A stretch of DNA of 64,000 bases, taken from assembly GCA_900543625.1 (NCBI GenBank), contig UQSF01000003.1, positions 57,719 to 121,718 on the forward strand. The letters run 5' to 3'. A model generated the notes under the pieces. That model ran no database searches. It was not told the origin of the DNA and was given only the letters and a program-made list of their open reading frames with translations. Source of the stretch: an uncultured Eubacteriales bacterium. Its GTDB lineage: Bacteria; Bacillota; Clostridia; Oscillospirales; Oscillospiraceae. Below, in pieces: positions 15,594-24,468 of the stretch (positions are counted from its first letter, which is position 1; the number at the start of each line of letters is the position of its first letter). The position numbers and the translations under genes are program-made.

Positions 15594-16588
15594 TTCAGCA
15601 CGCAGTAGAAGTCATCCCCCGGCACGCTGCCGCCGATGCTCTGCGGGGCGACGGTGCTCAGCGCGGTGAGAAACGCCGTGAGCGGCGCCTGCATCTCCGC
15701 GCCGGAGACAAAGCAGACGTTGCAGTTCGGGATGGCCTTGGCGGCCACGGCGGCCTTGGCAAAGATGCCCGCATCCTGGATCATCTGGCCGGCATGCTCG
15801 GGCTCAGCCGTCAGGAATTCGATGGACGCCTTGTATTCGTCGAGAAACGCCTTGACCTCGTTCGGGTGCTCGTCGGCGAATGCCTTGCGCACGACGACGC
15901 AGCCCTGCACGAGGCTGCCGGCCTCGGAGACCTTGTCCCATTCGGCGGTCAGGTCGAGCGCGGCGGTGAGCTCCGGATTGGCAGCGCGGGCGATCGTGAC
16001 CATCGGCTCGGGCAGCACGGCGATGTGCACCTCACCGGAGGCGAGCGCCGTGTTGAGCTCGGCCGGCTGGGCATAGGTGTTGTCGATGGTGATGTCCGTG
16101 CCGGCGGTCAGGCCGTTGCGCTCACACAGGTACTGGAAGATGAACGTCGGGTTCTGCACGGGGACATAGACGTTTTTGCCGCGCAGGTCGGCGAAGGACG
16201 TGATGTTCTCCGTGCCGTCGGTCACGACGTAGAGCACGCCGCGCGTGTTGAGCGCGAGCACCTGCACGGCGCCATTGGTCTTGTTGTAGAGCGCGGCGGC
16301 GGCGTTCGTCGGCAGGGCGGCGATGTCGGCCGTGCCGTTGACGAGCGCGGCGGTGGCGTTGCTCGGGTCGGTCTCGACGGTGAAGCTGTAGTTGAGCGCG
16401 GCGCTGCCCGCCTTGCTGTCGGCCATGAGCTTTGCCATGCCGAAGCCGGTCGTGCCGTTGAGCGAGACGACGTTGACGGTCAGGTCCTTGTCGACGGCGC
16501 TGCCCGTGTCCTTCTCGCCGCAGGCGGCGAGGGCGAACACCATCAGGACGGCCAGCAGCAGGGCCGTGCATTTGCGCAGATGTTTCAT
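15590..16588 (-). CDS. ABC transporter substrate-binding lipoprotein, NMT1/SsuA-like
   Basis: A 332-residue extracellular binding protein, lipid-anchored through C23 (signal MKHLRKCTALLLAVLMVFAL, lipobox LAAC). The mature part has the periplasmic-binding fold of NMT1/THI5-like and SsuA proteins (TGFGMAKLMAD near the start, LPTNAAAALYNK, VPVQNPTF). AAAGGAG precedes the ATG at 16588. It is the first gene of the importer operon, and an intrinsic terminator lies between promoter and start, so expression is probably controlled by attenuation. Candidate ligands of this family include sulfonates, thiamine or pyrimidine precursors and purines; none is proven. Confidence 0.92.
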   Translation of the reverse strand: MKHLRKCTALLLAVLMVFALAACGEKDTGSAVDKDLTVNVVSLNGTTGFGMAKLMADSKAGSAALNYSFTVETDPSNATAALVNGTADIAALPTNAAAALYNKTNGAVQVLALNTRGVLYVVTDGTENITSFADLRGKNVYVPVQNPTFIFQYLCERNGLTAGTDITIDNTYAQPAELNTALASGEVHIAVLPEPMVTIARAANPELTAALDLTAEWDKVSEAGSLVQGCVVVRKAFADEHPNEVKAFLDEYKASIEFLTAEPEHAGQMIQDAGIFAKAAVAAKAIPNCNVCFVSGAEMQAPLTAFLTALSTVAPQSIGGSVPGDDFYCVLK

Positions 16589-16631
16589 TGCAGATCTCTC
16601 CTTTTCGTGATTGCCGCCTGCATCGTGAGAC

Positions 16632-16659
16632 AAAAAATGCCATGCCCGGAAGGCATGGC
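16632..16659 (-). terminator. leader terminator of the ABC operon (attenuator)
   Basis: On the minus strand an 8-bp stem GCCATGCC/GGCATGGC is followed by ATTTTTT, about 45 bases before the start codon of the binding protein. A second hairpin just upstream (16660-16691, core AAGGC/GCCTT) could be part of an alternative fold. Confidence 0.7.
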
Positions 16660-16781
16660 GGTGCGGCAAGGCACGCACGCAGCCTTCCACCTCATGGGCG
16701 ATTCGGTGTCAGATTCGGTGCGGGATCGGCGGCGGCCGGGCCGGCAGCAGAGCTTGCGGCGCGGGCGCATAGTTTGGTTCG
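16660..16781 (-). promoter_or_regulatory. structured leader of the ABC operon, riboswitch class not recognised
   Basis: About 120 transcribed bases between the promoter and the leader terminator. On the minus strand the leader contains a direct repeat CACCGAATC-TGA-CACCGAATC (16700-16720) and a GC-rich hairpin series. I tested by eye the TPP, SAM, cobalamin and guanidine-I signatures and found none. A metabolite riboswitch or protein-controlled attenuator is inferred from the terminator position. Confidence 0.45.
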
Positions 16782-16810
16782 ATTATGACACGGGAATACA
16801 GGCGTGTCAA
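16782..16810 (-). promoter_or_regulatory. promoter of the ABC transporter operon
   Basis: On the minus strand TTGACA (16810-16805) and CATAAT (16787-16782) are separated by 17 bases. Confidence 0.8.
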
Positions 16811-16913
16811 GCATTTGCGGCGACTTTTCCAAAAGATGCACAGAGGTTGAAAAATGGAACGTATTGTGAAAAAATCTCTCAGTTTGTCGTTATCAAAACG
16901 ACGGGGCTGGGCA

Positions 16914-16942
16914 TTGAAATCACAGAAAAAATCCTGTATATT
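16914..16942 (+). promoter_or_regulatory. promoter of the hydrogenase operon
   Basis: TTGAAA (16914-16919) and TATATT (16937-16942) are separated by 17 bases. The leader of about 65 bases contains a GCCGG/CCGGC hairpin. I saw no clear Rex-type operator. Confidence 0.65.
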
Positions 16943-17015
16943 GTATATAGAAAACCTGCATCAGCCGGGGTAGGAGCCGGCAAAGTGCAAATTTGTTGGA
17001 AAGGGAATCGAGATT

Positions 17016-17495
17016 ATGGAACAAATCGATTACAAATTCATTGACCAGGTCCTCGCGGATCACGCCTGCGATGCCTCGCAGATCATTGCGATCATGCAGG
17101 ATGTGCAGGCCAAGTATCGGTACCTGCCGAAGGACGCGCTGCGTTACATCGCGGACAAGGTGGGCATCAGCGAGTCGAAGATCTACGGCGTGGCGACGTT
17201 CTATGAGAACTTCTCGCTCGACGTCAAGGGTAAGTATGTGCTCAAGGTCTGCCGCGGCACGGCGTGCCATGTCCGCAAGTCCGGCAACGTCCTGCAGGCG
17301 CTGTATGACGCCACCGGCCTGAGCGAGAGCAAGCCGACCTCAGACGACGGCCTGTTCACGATCGAGATCGTCTCGTGCCTCGGCGCGTGCGGCCTGAGCC
17401 CGGTCGTGATGGTCAACGACACCGTCCACCCGTCCATGACCCCTGAAAAGGCCGCAGATCTGATCGAGGAGTTGCGTGCAAAGGAGGGTGCGTAA
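17016..17495 (+). CDS. hndA: NuoE-like [2Fe-2S] subunit of electron-bifurcating hydrogenase
   Basis: A 159-residue thioredoxin-like ferredoxin subunit (HydC/HndA). The four cluster ligands are C79, C84, C121 and C125 in CRGTAC and CLGAC. It passes electrons to the NuoF-like subunit in the soluble complex that couples H2 metabolism to NAD(P) and ferredoxin. It is the first gene of a three-gene operon; its stop codon overlaps the next start (TAATG). Confidence 0.95.
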   Translation: MEQIDYKFIDQVLADHACDASQIIAIMQDVQAKYRYLPKDALRYIADKVGISESKIYGVATFYENFSLDVKGKYVLKVCRGTACHVRKSGNVLQALYDATGLSESKPTSDDGLFTIEIVSCLGACGLSPVVMVNDTVHPSMTPEKAADLIEELRAKEGA

Positions 17496-19378
17496 TGCGT
17501 CAGAGAATCGAATCTTTGGAGCAGTTCCGCGCGCTGCAGGCCGAGTACATGGCCGCACGCGAGGCGGAAAAGCGGAAGATCCTTGTCTGCTGCGGCACGG
17601 GCTGTGTCGCCGGCGGCAACCTGAACGTCTATCATGAGCTCAAAAAGCGCATGGATGAGCTCGGCATCCCCTGCGAGGTCTCCCTGACCGAGCACCACGA
17701 CGACTCCGTCGGCCTGAAAAAGTCCGGCTGCCACGGCTTTTGCGAGATGGGACCGCTGGTGCGCATCGAGCCCGAGGGCTGGCTGTACACCAAGTGCCAG
17801 GTCAGCGACGTGGAGGAGATCATTCAGAAGACCATCCTCGGCGGGCAGTTCATCGAGCGCCTCGGCTACAATCGGGGCGGCGAGCTCTATGAGCGGCAGG
17901 AGGATATCCCGTTTTACAAGCGTCAGACCCGCCGCGTGCTCGAGCACTGCGGCCACATCGACGCGGAATCCATCGAGGAGTATCTGTCCATCGGCGGCTA
18001 CGGCGCGCTGGCCAAGGCACTGTTCGAGATGCAGCCGGACGAGATCGTGCAGGTCGTGAGCGATTCCGGTCTGCGCGGCCGCGGCGGCGCGGGCTTCCCG
18101 ACGGGCAAAAAGTGGGCGCAGGTCGCTGCGCACACCGAAGAGCCCGTGAAATACATCGTCTGCAACGGCGACGAGGGCGACCCCGGCGCCTTCATGGACC
18201 GCTCCTGCATGGAGGGCGACCCGCACAAGGTCATCGAGGGCATGATCGTCGCGGGCGTTGCCACGGGCTCGACCGAGGGCTACATCTATGTCCGCGCCGA
18301 GTATCCCATGGCTGTGCACCGGCTCACCGTTGCCATCGAACAGGCGAAGGAGCTGGGCCTGCTGGGTGACAACATCCTCGGCAGCGGCTTCAACTTCCAT
18401 ATGCACATCAACTGCGGCGCGGGCGCGTTCGTCTGCGGCGAGGGCTCGGCAATGACCGCGTCCATCGAGGGCAACCGCGGCATGCCGCGCACGAAGCCCC
18501 CGCGCTCCGTCGACAAGGGCCTGTACGGTAAGCCCACCTGCCTGAACAACGTCGAGACGTTTGCCAACGTCCCCGACATCATCAAAAAGGGCGCCGACTG
18601 GTTCAAGTCCGTCGGCACGGAGGGCAGCTCCGGCACGAAGGCCTTCGCCCTGACGGGCAACGTCGTCAACACCGGCCTGATCGAGGTGCCCATGGGCACG
18701 ACGATGCGCGAGGTCGTGTATGAGATCGGCGGCGGCATCAAAAACGGCAAAGCGTTCAAGGCCGTGCAGATCGGCGGCCCGTCCGGCGGCTGCCTGACCG
18801 AGGCGCACATGGATCTGCCCATGGACTTTGACTCGCTCAAGAAGGCCGGCGCGATCATCGGCTCCGGCGGCCTCGTCGTCATGGACGAGGACACGTGCAT
18901 GGTGTCCATCGCGCAGTTTTTCATGAACTTCATCTGCAACGAGTCGTGCGGCAAGTGCACCCCGTGCCGCGAGGGCACGACCCGTATGCTCGACATCCTC
19001 ACCCGGATCACGAAGGGCAACGGCAAACCCGGCGACATCGAGGAGCTGCGCTCCCTCGCCAAGATGATCCAGAATTCCTCCCTGTGCGGTCTCGGTAAGA
19101 CTGCGCCGAACCCTGTGCTGTCCACGCTCGCAAACTTCGAGGACGAATACCGCGAGCATATCTTCGACAAGAAGTGCCGCACCGGCAGCTGCCGCAGCCT
19201 GACGACGTATGTCATCGACCCGGCAGTGTGCAAGGGCTGCACGAAGTGCGCGCGCAACTGCCCGGCCGGCGCCATCACCGGCGAGCTGAAGAAGCCGCAC
19301 CACATCGATCCGGAAAAATGCATCAAGTGCGGCACCTGCAAGGCCGGCTGCCCGTTCGGTGCGATCAAGGAGGCGTGA
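17495..19378 (+). CDS. hndC: NuoF-like NAD(P)- and FMN-binding subunit of electron-bifurcating hydrogenase
   Basis: A 627-residue HydB/HndC. Domains in order: an N-terminal [2Fe-2S] thioredoxin-like domain (CCGTGC and CHGFCEMG), the FMN/NADH-binding NuoF core (GRGGAGFPTGKKW, CNGDEGDPGAF), a [4Fe-4S] motif ESCGKCTPCREGT, and a C-terminal two-cluster ferredoxin domain (CKGCTKCARNC and CIKCGTCKAGC). This domain set is typical of the flavin-based bifurcating subunit. It overlaps the upstream gene by one base and is followed after 3 bases by the catalytic subunit gene. Confidence 0.96.
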   Translation: MRQRIESLEQFRALQAEYMAAREAEKRKILVCCGTGCVAGGNLNVYHELKKRMDELGIPCEVSLTEHHDDSVGLKKSGCHGFCEMGPLVRIEPEGWLYTKCQVSDVEEIIQKTILGGQFIERLGYNRGGELYERQEDIPFYKRQTRRVLEHCGHIDAESIEEYLSIGGYGALAKALFEMQPDEIVQVVSDSGLRGRGGAGFPTGKKWAQVAAHTEEPVKYIVCNGDEGDPGAFMDRSCMEGDPHKVIEGMIVAGVATGSTEGYIYVRAEYPMAVHRLTVAIEQAKELGLLGDNILGSGFNFHMHINCGAGAFVCGEGSAMTASIEGNRGMPRTKPPRSVDKGLYGKPTCLNNVETFANVPDIIKKGADWFKSVGTEGSSGTKAFALTGNVVNTGLIEVPMGTTMREVVYEIGGGIKNGKAFKAVQIGGPSGGCLTEAHMDLPMDFDSLKKAGAIIGSGGLVVMDEDTCMVSIAQFFMNFICNESCGKCTPCREGTTRMLDILTRITKGNGKPGDIEELRSLAKMIQNSSLCGLGKTAPNPVLSTLANFEDEYREHIFDKKCRTGSCRSLTTYVIDPAVCKGCTKCARNCPAGAITGELKKPHHIDPEKCIKCGTCKAGCPFGAIKEA

Positions 19379-19381
19379 ACC

Positions 19382-21076
19382 ATGGCTGAAAAGAAAATGA
19401 TCATCGACGGCGTGTCCTGCCCGTTCACGACCGAGCGCAACGTGCTCGAGGTCGCCCGCAACAACGGCATCGACATCCCCTCGCTTTGCTACTGTGAAAA
19501 CCTGTCCATCTACGGCGGCTGCCGTCTGTGCCTTGTCGAGAATGACCGCGGCAAGATGGACGCGGCCTGCTCCATGCAGCCGCGCGACGGTATGGTCGTC
19601 AACACCCACACCAAGCAGGTGCTCGACAGCCGCCGCACGACGCTGCAGCTGCTGATGAGCAGCCACCGCGCCGACTGCCTGACCTGCGATCAGAGCGGCC
19701 GCTGCAAGCTGCAGGAGTATGCCCGCCGCTACCATGTGGACGAGCACCGCTTTGAGCCCAACACCTACTGCACCGAGCCGATGGATCTCTCGTCACCGAG
19801 CATCGTGCGCGATCCGAGCAAGTGCATCCTCTGCGGTCTGTGCGTGCGTACCTGCGCCGAGATCCAGAACATCGGCGCGGTCGATTTCAGCGGCCGCGGC
19901 AAGAAGGCGCATATCTCCGCAGACTTCGGCAAGACCCTCAGGGATACCGACTGTGTCGGCTGCGGCCAGTGCGCGTCCGTGTGCCCGACCGGCGCGATCA
20001 CCATCCGCAACGAGACCGAAAAGTTCTGGTCGATGCTGCAGGATCAGACCCGCAAGGTCGTCGTGCAGTACGCGCCCAGCGTGCGTGTCGGCATGGCCGA
20101 GCGCTTCGGTCTGCCCGCAAACGAGCCCTGCACCGGCAAGCTCGTCGCCGCGCTGCGCCGCCTCGGTGCGGACGTGGTGTATGACACCAACCTCACCGCC
20201 GACCTCACGATCATGGAGGAGTCGGCTGAATTCCTCGAGAAGGTCAAGACCGGCGCGAAGCTGCCGATGTTCACCTCCTGCTGCCCCGGCTGGATCCAGC
20301 ACGTCGAGAACCGTCACCCGCACCTCATGCCGCAGGTGAGCACCTGCGGCAGCCCGATGGCGATGTTCGGCTCGCTCATCCGCAAGCAGTTTGCGGGTGA
20401 GGACGTCTATTCCGTGGCCATCATGCCCTGCACCGGCAAAAAGTTCGAGGCTGCGCGCCCCGAGCTCGAGAAGGACGGCGAGCGGCTCATCGACCTCGTC
20501 ATCACGACGAGCGAGCTGTGCGACATGATCGAGGAGGCCGGCATCAACTTCGCCGCCCTCCCGGATGAGGAGCCCGACGCTCCGCTCGGCGACTACACCG
20601 GCGCCGGCGTCATCTTCGGCGTGACCGGCGGCGTGACCGAGGCCGTCATCCGCCGCGTGCTCGACGACGCCAGCCCGAACACCCTGCAGACCATTGCCGA
20701 GTGCGGCGTGCGCGGGCTCGAGGGCATCAAGGCGTTCACCGTCACGGCCGGCGACCTGACCATCCGCATCGCGGTGGCGAATGGCCTGGCCAATGCTGAT
20801 AAGCTCATCGCCAAGGTCGAGTCCGGCGAGGAGCAGTTCGACTTCATCGAGGTCATGGCCTGCCCGAACGGCTGCATCGGCGGCGGCGGCCAGCCCCCCG
20901 CCTGCAACAAGCGCAAGGCCGAGCGCGCCGAGGCCATCTTCAAGGCCGACGAAGCCTGCGCCCTGCGCATCCCGCAGCAGAACCCCGACCTGGGCTATGT
21001 CTACGACAACCTGCTCCAGGGCCGCGCCCACGAACTGCTGCACATCCACTACCCGGCACACGGCGACCACGCCTGA
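19382..21076 (+). CDS. hndD: [FeFe]-hydrogenase catalytic subunit
   Basis: A 564-residue HydA/HndD. An N-terminal [2Fe-2S] plant-type domain is followed by a His-Cys3 [4Fe-4S] site (H95, C99, C102, C108), two further [4Fe-4S] clusters (CILCGLC and CVGCGQC), and the H-cluster domain. The three H-cluster signatures are intact: TSCCPGW (298-304), MPCTGKKFE (348-356) and EVMACPNGC (490-498), giving ligands C300, C350, C494 and C498. It produces or oxidises H2 in the cytoplasm, bifurcating with ferredoxin and NAD(P)H via the two upstream subunits. Maturases HydE, HydF and HydG are not in the window. Confidence 0.98.
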   Translation: MAEKKMIIDGVSCPFTTERNVLEVARNNGIDIPSLCYCENLSIYGGCRLCLVENDRGKMDAACSMQPRDGMVVNTHTKQVLDSRRTTLQLLMSSHRADCLTCDQSGRCKLQEYARRYHVDEHRFEPNTYCTEPMDLSSPSIVRDPSKCILCGLCVRTCAEIQNIGAVDFSGRGKKAHISADFGKTLRDTDCVGCGQCASVCPTGAITIRNETEKFWSMLQDQTRKVVVQYAPSVRVGMAERFGLPANEPCTGKLVAALRRLGADVVYDTNLTADLTIMEESAEFLEKVKTGAKLPMFTSCCPGWIQHVENRHPHLMPQVSTCGSPMAMFGSLIRKQFAGEDVYSVAIMPCTGKKFEAARPELEKDGERLIDLVITTSELCDMIEEAGINFAALPDEEPDAPLGDYTGAGVIFGVTGGVTEAVIRRVLDDASPNTLQTIAECGVRGLEGIKAFTVTAGDLTIRIAVANGLANADKLIAKVESGEEQFDFIEVMACPNGCIGGGGQPPACNKRKAERAEAIFKADEACALRIPQQNPDLGYVYDNLLQGRAHELLHIHYPAHGDHA

Positions 21077-21097
21077 GCCGCGGGCAAACACAGATAG

Positions 21098-21136
21098 AAA
21101 ACGTGCATGGAAGCGAGCTTCCATGCACGTTTTTTG
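21098..21136 (+). terminator. terminator of the hydrogenase operon
   Basis: A perfect 17-bp stem beginning AAAACGTGCATGG, loop GA, followed by TTTTTT including paired Ts. Confidence 0.9.
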
Positions 21137-21204
21137 CTTGTGGTCTGCTCTGCACCTCCGGTCGAGCGGAAAGGTGAAAAAATCTCCGGTGTCCGTAACG
21201 TCAG

Positions 21205-21235
21205 AAAACCCCGCGCCGGTGGCGCGGGGTTTTTT
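21205..21235. terminator. bidirectional terminator, end of hpf
   Basis: A 13-bp stem AAAACCCCGCGCC with loop GGT and T-runs on both strands, 40 bases after the end of the minus-strand hpf gene. Confidence 0.8.
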
Positions 21236-21275
21236 GCGTGTTTTGCTGTTTGCTCAGGCAGAGCGGGCAACGGCG

Positions 21276-21821
21276 TCACTCCGTCGCGTCGGAGATGAGA
21301 CCGTAGCCGCCGTCCTTGCGCCGATAGACCACCGACACCGCCCCGTCGGCCGCGACATCGCGGAAGACGAAGAACGTGTGCTCGAGCAGATCCATCTGCA
21401 GGATCGCCTCCTCGACGCTCATGGGCTTGATGGGGAAGCGCTTGCGGCGCACGATCTCGAACGCGCCGGCCTCGGCCGCGTCGTCCGCGGGGAGAAAATC
21501 GGGCTGCACCTCGCGCTCAAACGCACCGTCGCGCAGCTTCTTGGCGAGGCGGGTCTTGTTCTTGCGGATCTGGCGCTCGATCGTCGCCACGGCGGAATCG
21601 ACGGAGGCGTACATGTCGCTCGTCGTCTCGTGGGCGCGGAAGAACGTGCCGTTGTTCTTGATCGTGATCTCGGCCGTGAAGCGGCCGCGCTCCGTGCTGA
21701 AGGTGACGTTTGCCTCGCTTTCCGTGCGGAAGAGCCGGTCGATCTTGCTGACCTTCTTCTCCGCATATGCGCGCAGGGAACCGGACGGGGCCATTTTCTT
21801 TTCGATGAACGTGAACTTCAT
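21276..21821 (-). CDS. hpf: long-form ribosome hibernation promoting factor
   Basis: A 181-residue protein of the long HPF/RaiA type. The N-terminal S30AE domain (about 1-100: MKFTFIEKKMAPSGSLRAYA and a basic loop) binds the ribosome decoding region. The C-terminal domain (about 120-181, KPMSVEEAILQMDLLEHTFF) dimerises 70S ribosomes into 100S particles in stationary phase. AAAGGAG precedes the start. It is transcribed alone toward a shared terminator with the hydrogenase operon. Confidence 0.96.
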   Translation of the reverse strand: MKFTFIEKKMAPSGSLRAYAEKKVSKIDRLFRTESEANVTFSTERGRFTAEITIKNNGTFFRAHETTSDMYASVDSAVATIERQIRKNKTRLAKKLRDGAFEREVQPDFLPADDAAEAGAFEIVRRKRFPIKPMSVEEAILQMDLLEHTFFVFRDVAADGAVSVVYRRKDGGYGLISDATE

Positions 21822-21970
21822 AAAACGCCACTCCTTTCAGGTTTGCACTCCGGGTCACCCCGGATCGTTATATACATGATAACCGATTTCGCGGCAAAAG
21901 GGAAGTGGATTCTGTGAATTTTTTCTCAATTGCCGCACGACCGGCAATTTTCCGGCGGAAAGCGCGGGAC

Positions 21971-22360
21971 TCAGCCCTTTTTTGCCTCCGCCTTGGCGAG
22001 AAACTTCTCGGCCATGATGAGGAAACGCTCGTGCGTGCCCTGACCGATCGGACCGGCATCGTCGGACGCCGTGACGCGGAACACGAGGCGGCGGCGGTCG
22101 ACCTCAACGAGCTCGGCCCTGGCCGTGACGTGCATACCGACGGGGGTCGCCGCGTCGTGCGAGACGTCAAGCTTCGTGCCGACGCTGCTCTGGCCGTCCT
22201 CCAGAGCGTCTGCAATGGCGTTGCAGGCGGCATTTTCCATCAGGGCGATCATATACGGCGTTGCGAACACCGGTAGGGAGCCGGAGCCGACAGCGGCCGC
22301 GGTATTTTCAGGCGTCACGACGGTGGAAGCGGTACCGACGGCGCCAACGGAAATGGACAT
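21971..22360 (-). CDS. hot-dog thioesterase, FlK (fluoroacetyl-CoA thioesterase) family
   Basis: A 129-residue single hot-dog-fold protein. T34, E42 and H68 have the same spacing (8 and 26) as the Thr-Glu-His catalytic residues of FlK, and the SSVGTKLDVSHDAATPVG stretch is the family signature. It hydrolyses a small acyl-CoA; specificity for fluoroacetyl-CoA is not implied, and many Firmicutes carry such a housekeeping homologue. AAAGGAG precedes the ATG. Confidence 0.9.
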   Translation of the reverse strand: MSISVGAVGTASTVVTPENTAAAVGSGSLPVFATPYMIALMENAACNAIADALEDGQSSVGTKLDVSHDAATPVGMHVTARAELVEVDRRRLVFRVTASDDAGPIGQGTHERFLIMAEKFLAKAEAKKG

Positions 22361-22515
22361 TGGAAATCTCTCCTTTACTACGTTTGTGGGCCACCGGCGA
22401 CGCCCGACGTATGTGCGTTTGTCAACCGGGGGTAAGGTTAGTTTAACATGATTTTATAGGGAACGCAACAAAATTCCGCGCTGCGCGCGCGGCCGTGTTA
22501 ACGTTGTGTCATTCC

Positions 22516-22544
22516 TTGCAGGACGGGGGGCGCGGTGCTATAAT
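22516..22544 (+). promoter_or_regulatory. glyS promoter
   Basis: TTGCAG and TATAAT are separated by 17 bases. The leader of about 100 bases has two small hairpins (CCGCCGA/TCGGCGG and CCGCCA/TGGCGG) that share GCCAT(C/T)GGCGGAG. It is too short for a T-box. Confidence 0.75.
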
Positions 22545-22652
22545 ATAAAATTGTCCGATCGGGTCGTTTCCGGCCGGACACGTCCCGCCGAAGCCATCGG
22601 CGGAGAACATTTGGCTTCCGCCATCGCCATTGGCGGAGCAGGGAGGAAAATC

Positions 22653-24053
22653 ATGAAAAACACCGAAAAGACAATGGACAAGATCGTCGCCCTGTGCAAG
22701 AACCGCGGCTTTGTGTACCCCGGCTCTGAGATCTACGGCGGTCTCGCCAACTCCTGGGACTACGGCCCGCTCGGCGTGGAGCTGAAAAACAACGTCAAGC
22801 GCGCATGGTGGCAGAAGTTCGTGCAGGAAAATCCCTACAACGTCGGGCTCGACTCCGCGATCCTCATGAACCCGCAGGTCTGGGTGGCTTCCGGCCACGT
22901 GACGACGTTCAACGACCCGCTCATTGACTGCAAGTCCTGCAAGATGCGCCACCGCGCCGACAAGCTCATCGAGGGCTGGCTGGCCGAGAACCCCATGCCC
23001 GACGTGAACGTTGAGGCCATGACCAACGACGAGATGGTCGCCTTCATCCGCGCCCAGCAGATCCCCTGCCCGGGCTGCGGCAAGAGTGACTTTACCGATA
23101 TCCGCAAATTCAACCTCATGTTCAAGACCCACCAGGGCGTGACTGAGGACACGGCCGCCGAGGTGTATCTGCGCCCAGAGACCGCGCAGGGCATTTTCGT
23201 CAACTTCAAGAACATCCAGCGCACGACGCGCCGCAAGATCCCGTTCGGCGTCTGCCAGATTGGCAAGAGCTTCCGCAACGAGATCACGCCGGGCAACTTC
23301 ATCTTCCGCATCCGCGAGTTTGAGCAGATGGAGCTGGAGTTCTTCTGCGAGCCGGACACGGATCTGGAGTGGTTCGACTACTGGCGCAGCTTCTGCCACG
23401 AGTGGCTCAAGGGCCTGCGTATGCAGGATGAGAACCTCCGCCTGCGCGACCATGAGAAGGAGGAGCTGAGCTTCTACTCCAAGGCCACGACCGACTTTGA
23501 GTATCTGTTCCCGTTCGGCTGGGGCGAGCTCTGGGGCGTCGCCGACCGCACGAACTACGACCTGAGCCAGCACCAGAAGTTCTCCGGTCAGGACATGGAC
23601 TACTTCGATCAGGAGAAAAACGAGCACTACATCCCCTATGTCATCGAGCCGTCGCTCGGCGCAGACCGTGTGACGCTGGCCTTCCTGTGCGAGGCGTATG
23701 ACGAGGAGGTCGTGGACGAGGCCAAGAACGACACCCGTGTCGTCATGCACTTCCACCCGGCGCTCGCGCCGTTTAAATGCGCGGTGCTGCCGCTGTCGAA
23801 AAAGCTCTCCGAGCCTGCGACCGAGCTCTATCACCAGCTGCAGAAGCGCTTCATGTGCGACTATGACGAGGCCGGCTCCATCGGCAAGCGCTACCGCCGT
23901 CAGGACGAGATCGGCACGCCGTACTGCGTGACGTTTGACTTTGACTCGGCGGAGGACGGCTGCGTGACCGTGCGCGACCGCGACAGTATGCAGCAGGAGC
24001 GCGTCCCCATGGATCAGCTCGCCGACTACATCGCCGCGCGCATTCAGTTTTAA
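22653..24053 (+). CDS. glyS: glycyl-tRNA synthetase, single-chain class II type
   Basis: A 466-residue homodimeric GlyRS that charges tRNA-Gly. The N-terminal motif 1 region has SEIYGGLANSWDYGPLGVEL, followed by a small insert with a CxxC pair (CKSCK and CPGCG, possible Zn site), motif 2 FRNEITPGNFIFRIREFEQM, motif 3 and a C-terminal anticodon-binding domain. The start at 22653 follows GGGAGG; an upstream in-frame extension lies in the leader and is rejected. The length is normal for bacterial-eukaryotic type GlyRS. Confidence 0.97.
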   Translation: MKNTEKTMDKIVALCKNRGFVYPGSEIYGGLANSWDYGPLGVELKNNVKRAWWQKFVQENPYNVGLDSAILMNPQVWVASGHVTTFNDPLIDCKSCKMRHRADKLIEGWLAENPMPDVNVEAMTNDEMVAFIRAQQIPCPGCGKSDFTDIRKFNLMFKTHQGVTEDTAAEVYLRPETAQGIFVNFKNIQRTTRRKIPFGVCQIGKSFRNEITPGNFIFRIREFEQMELEFFCEPDTDLEWFDYWRSFCHEWLKGLRMQDENLRLRDHEKEELSFYSKATTDFEYLFPFGWGELWGVADRTNYDLSQHQKFSGQDMDYFDQEKNEHYIPYVIEPSLGADRVTLAFLCEAYDEEVVDEAKNDTRVVMHFHPALAPFKCAVLPLSKKLSEPATELYHQLQKRFMCDYDEAGSIGKRYRRQDEIGTPYCVTFDFDSAEDGCVTVRDRDSMQQERVPMDQLADYIAARIQF

Positions 24054-24056
24054 GCC

Positions 24057-24437
24057 ATGCCGAGGATCGTTCCGCCGCCGGATCCGACCGAAAAGGAGGA
24101 GCCCGGCGCGCAGATCGCCCGCTGGCTCGGACCGGTGGGCGGCGTCTTCGTGCTGCTGCTCTCGGCACTGATGGTCGTGTTTTGCTTCACGGCGGGGGCA
24201 AACCCCGTGCCGGGCTACACGCCGCCGCACGACAGCGACTATTACGCCCAGCATCTCGACGAGCTCGCGCAGGAGCTCAACACGAATTTCCTGCCCGTGC
24301 TCGACGAGACCGCGCACGCCGAGGTGAGTGACGGTACTGTCACCGTTACAGCGTCAGAAAAGGAATACGTGCCTGTGCGCGGCGCGGTGCTGAAGTTTTA
24401 CGACGCGGCGCTCTTTACGTTTGAGAAAACAAATTAG
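24057..24437 (+). CDS. small single-pass membrane protein of unknown function
   Basis: A 126-residue protein starting 3 bases after the glyS stop codon, so probably cotranscribed. A Pro/Glu-rich N-terminus (1-20) is followed by one hydrophobic helix (about 25-46) and an external domain of about 80 residues with no Cys. No recognisable motif. Translation probably relies on coupling with glyS, as no good ribosome binding site is visible. Confidence 0.65.
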   Translation: MPRIVPPPDPTEKEEPGAQIARWLGPVGGVFVLLLSALMVVFCFTAGANPVPGYTPPHDSDYYAQHLDELAQELNTNFLPVLDETAHAEVSDGTVTVTASEKEYVPVRGAVLKFYDAALFTFEKTN

Positions 24438-24468
24438 AATATTAGAATAGAGAAAAGGAAGAATCAAC

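Noticed and set aside
16660..16781. TPP riboswitch for the NMT1/THI5-like importer
   Set aside because: The conserved CTGAGA and the second thiamine-binding block are absent.
22522..22652. T-box riboswitch upstream of glyS
   Set aside because: The leader is only about 100 bases and lacks the T-box sequence and an antiterminator-terminator pair.
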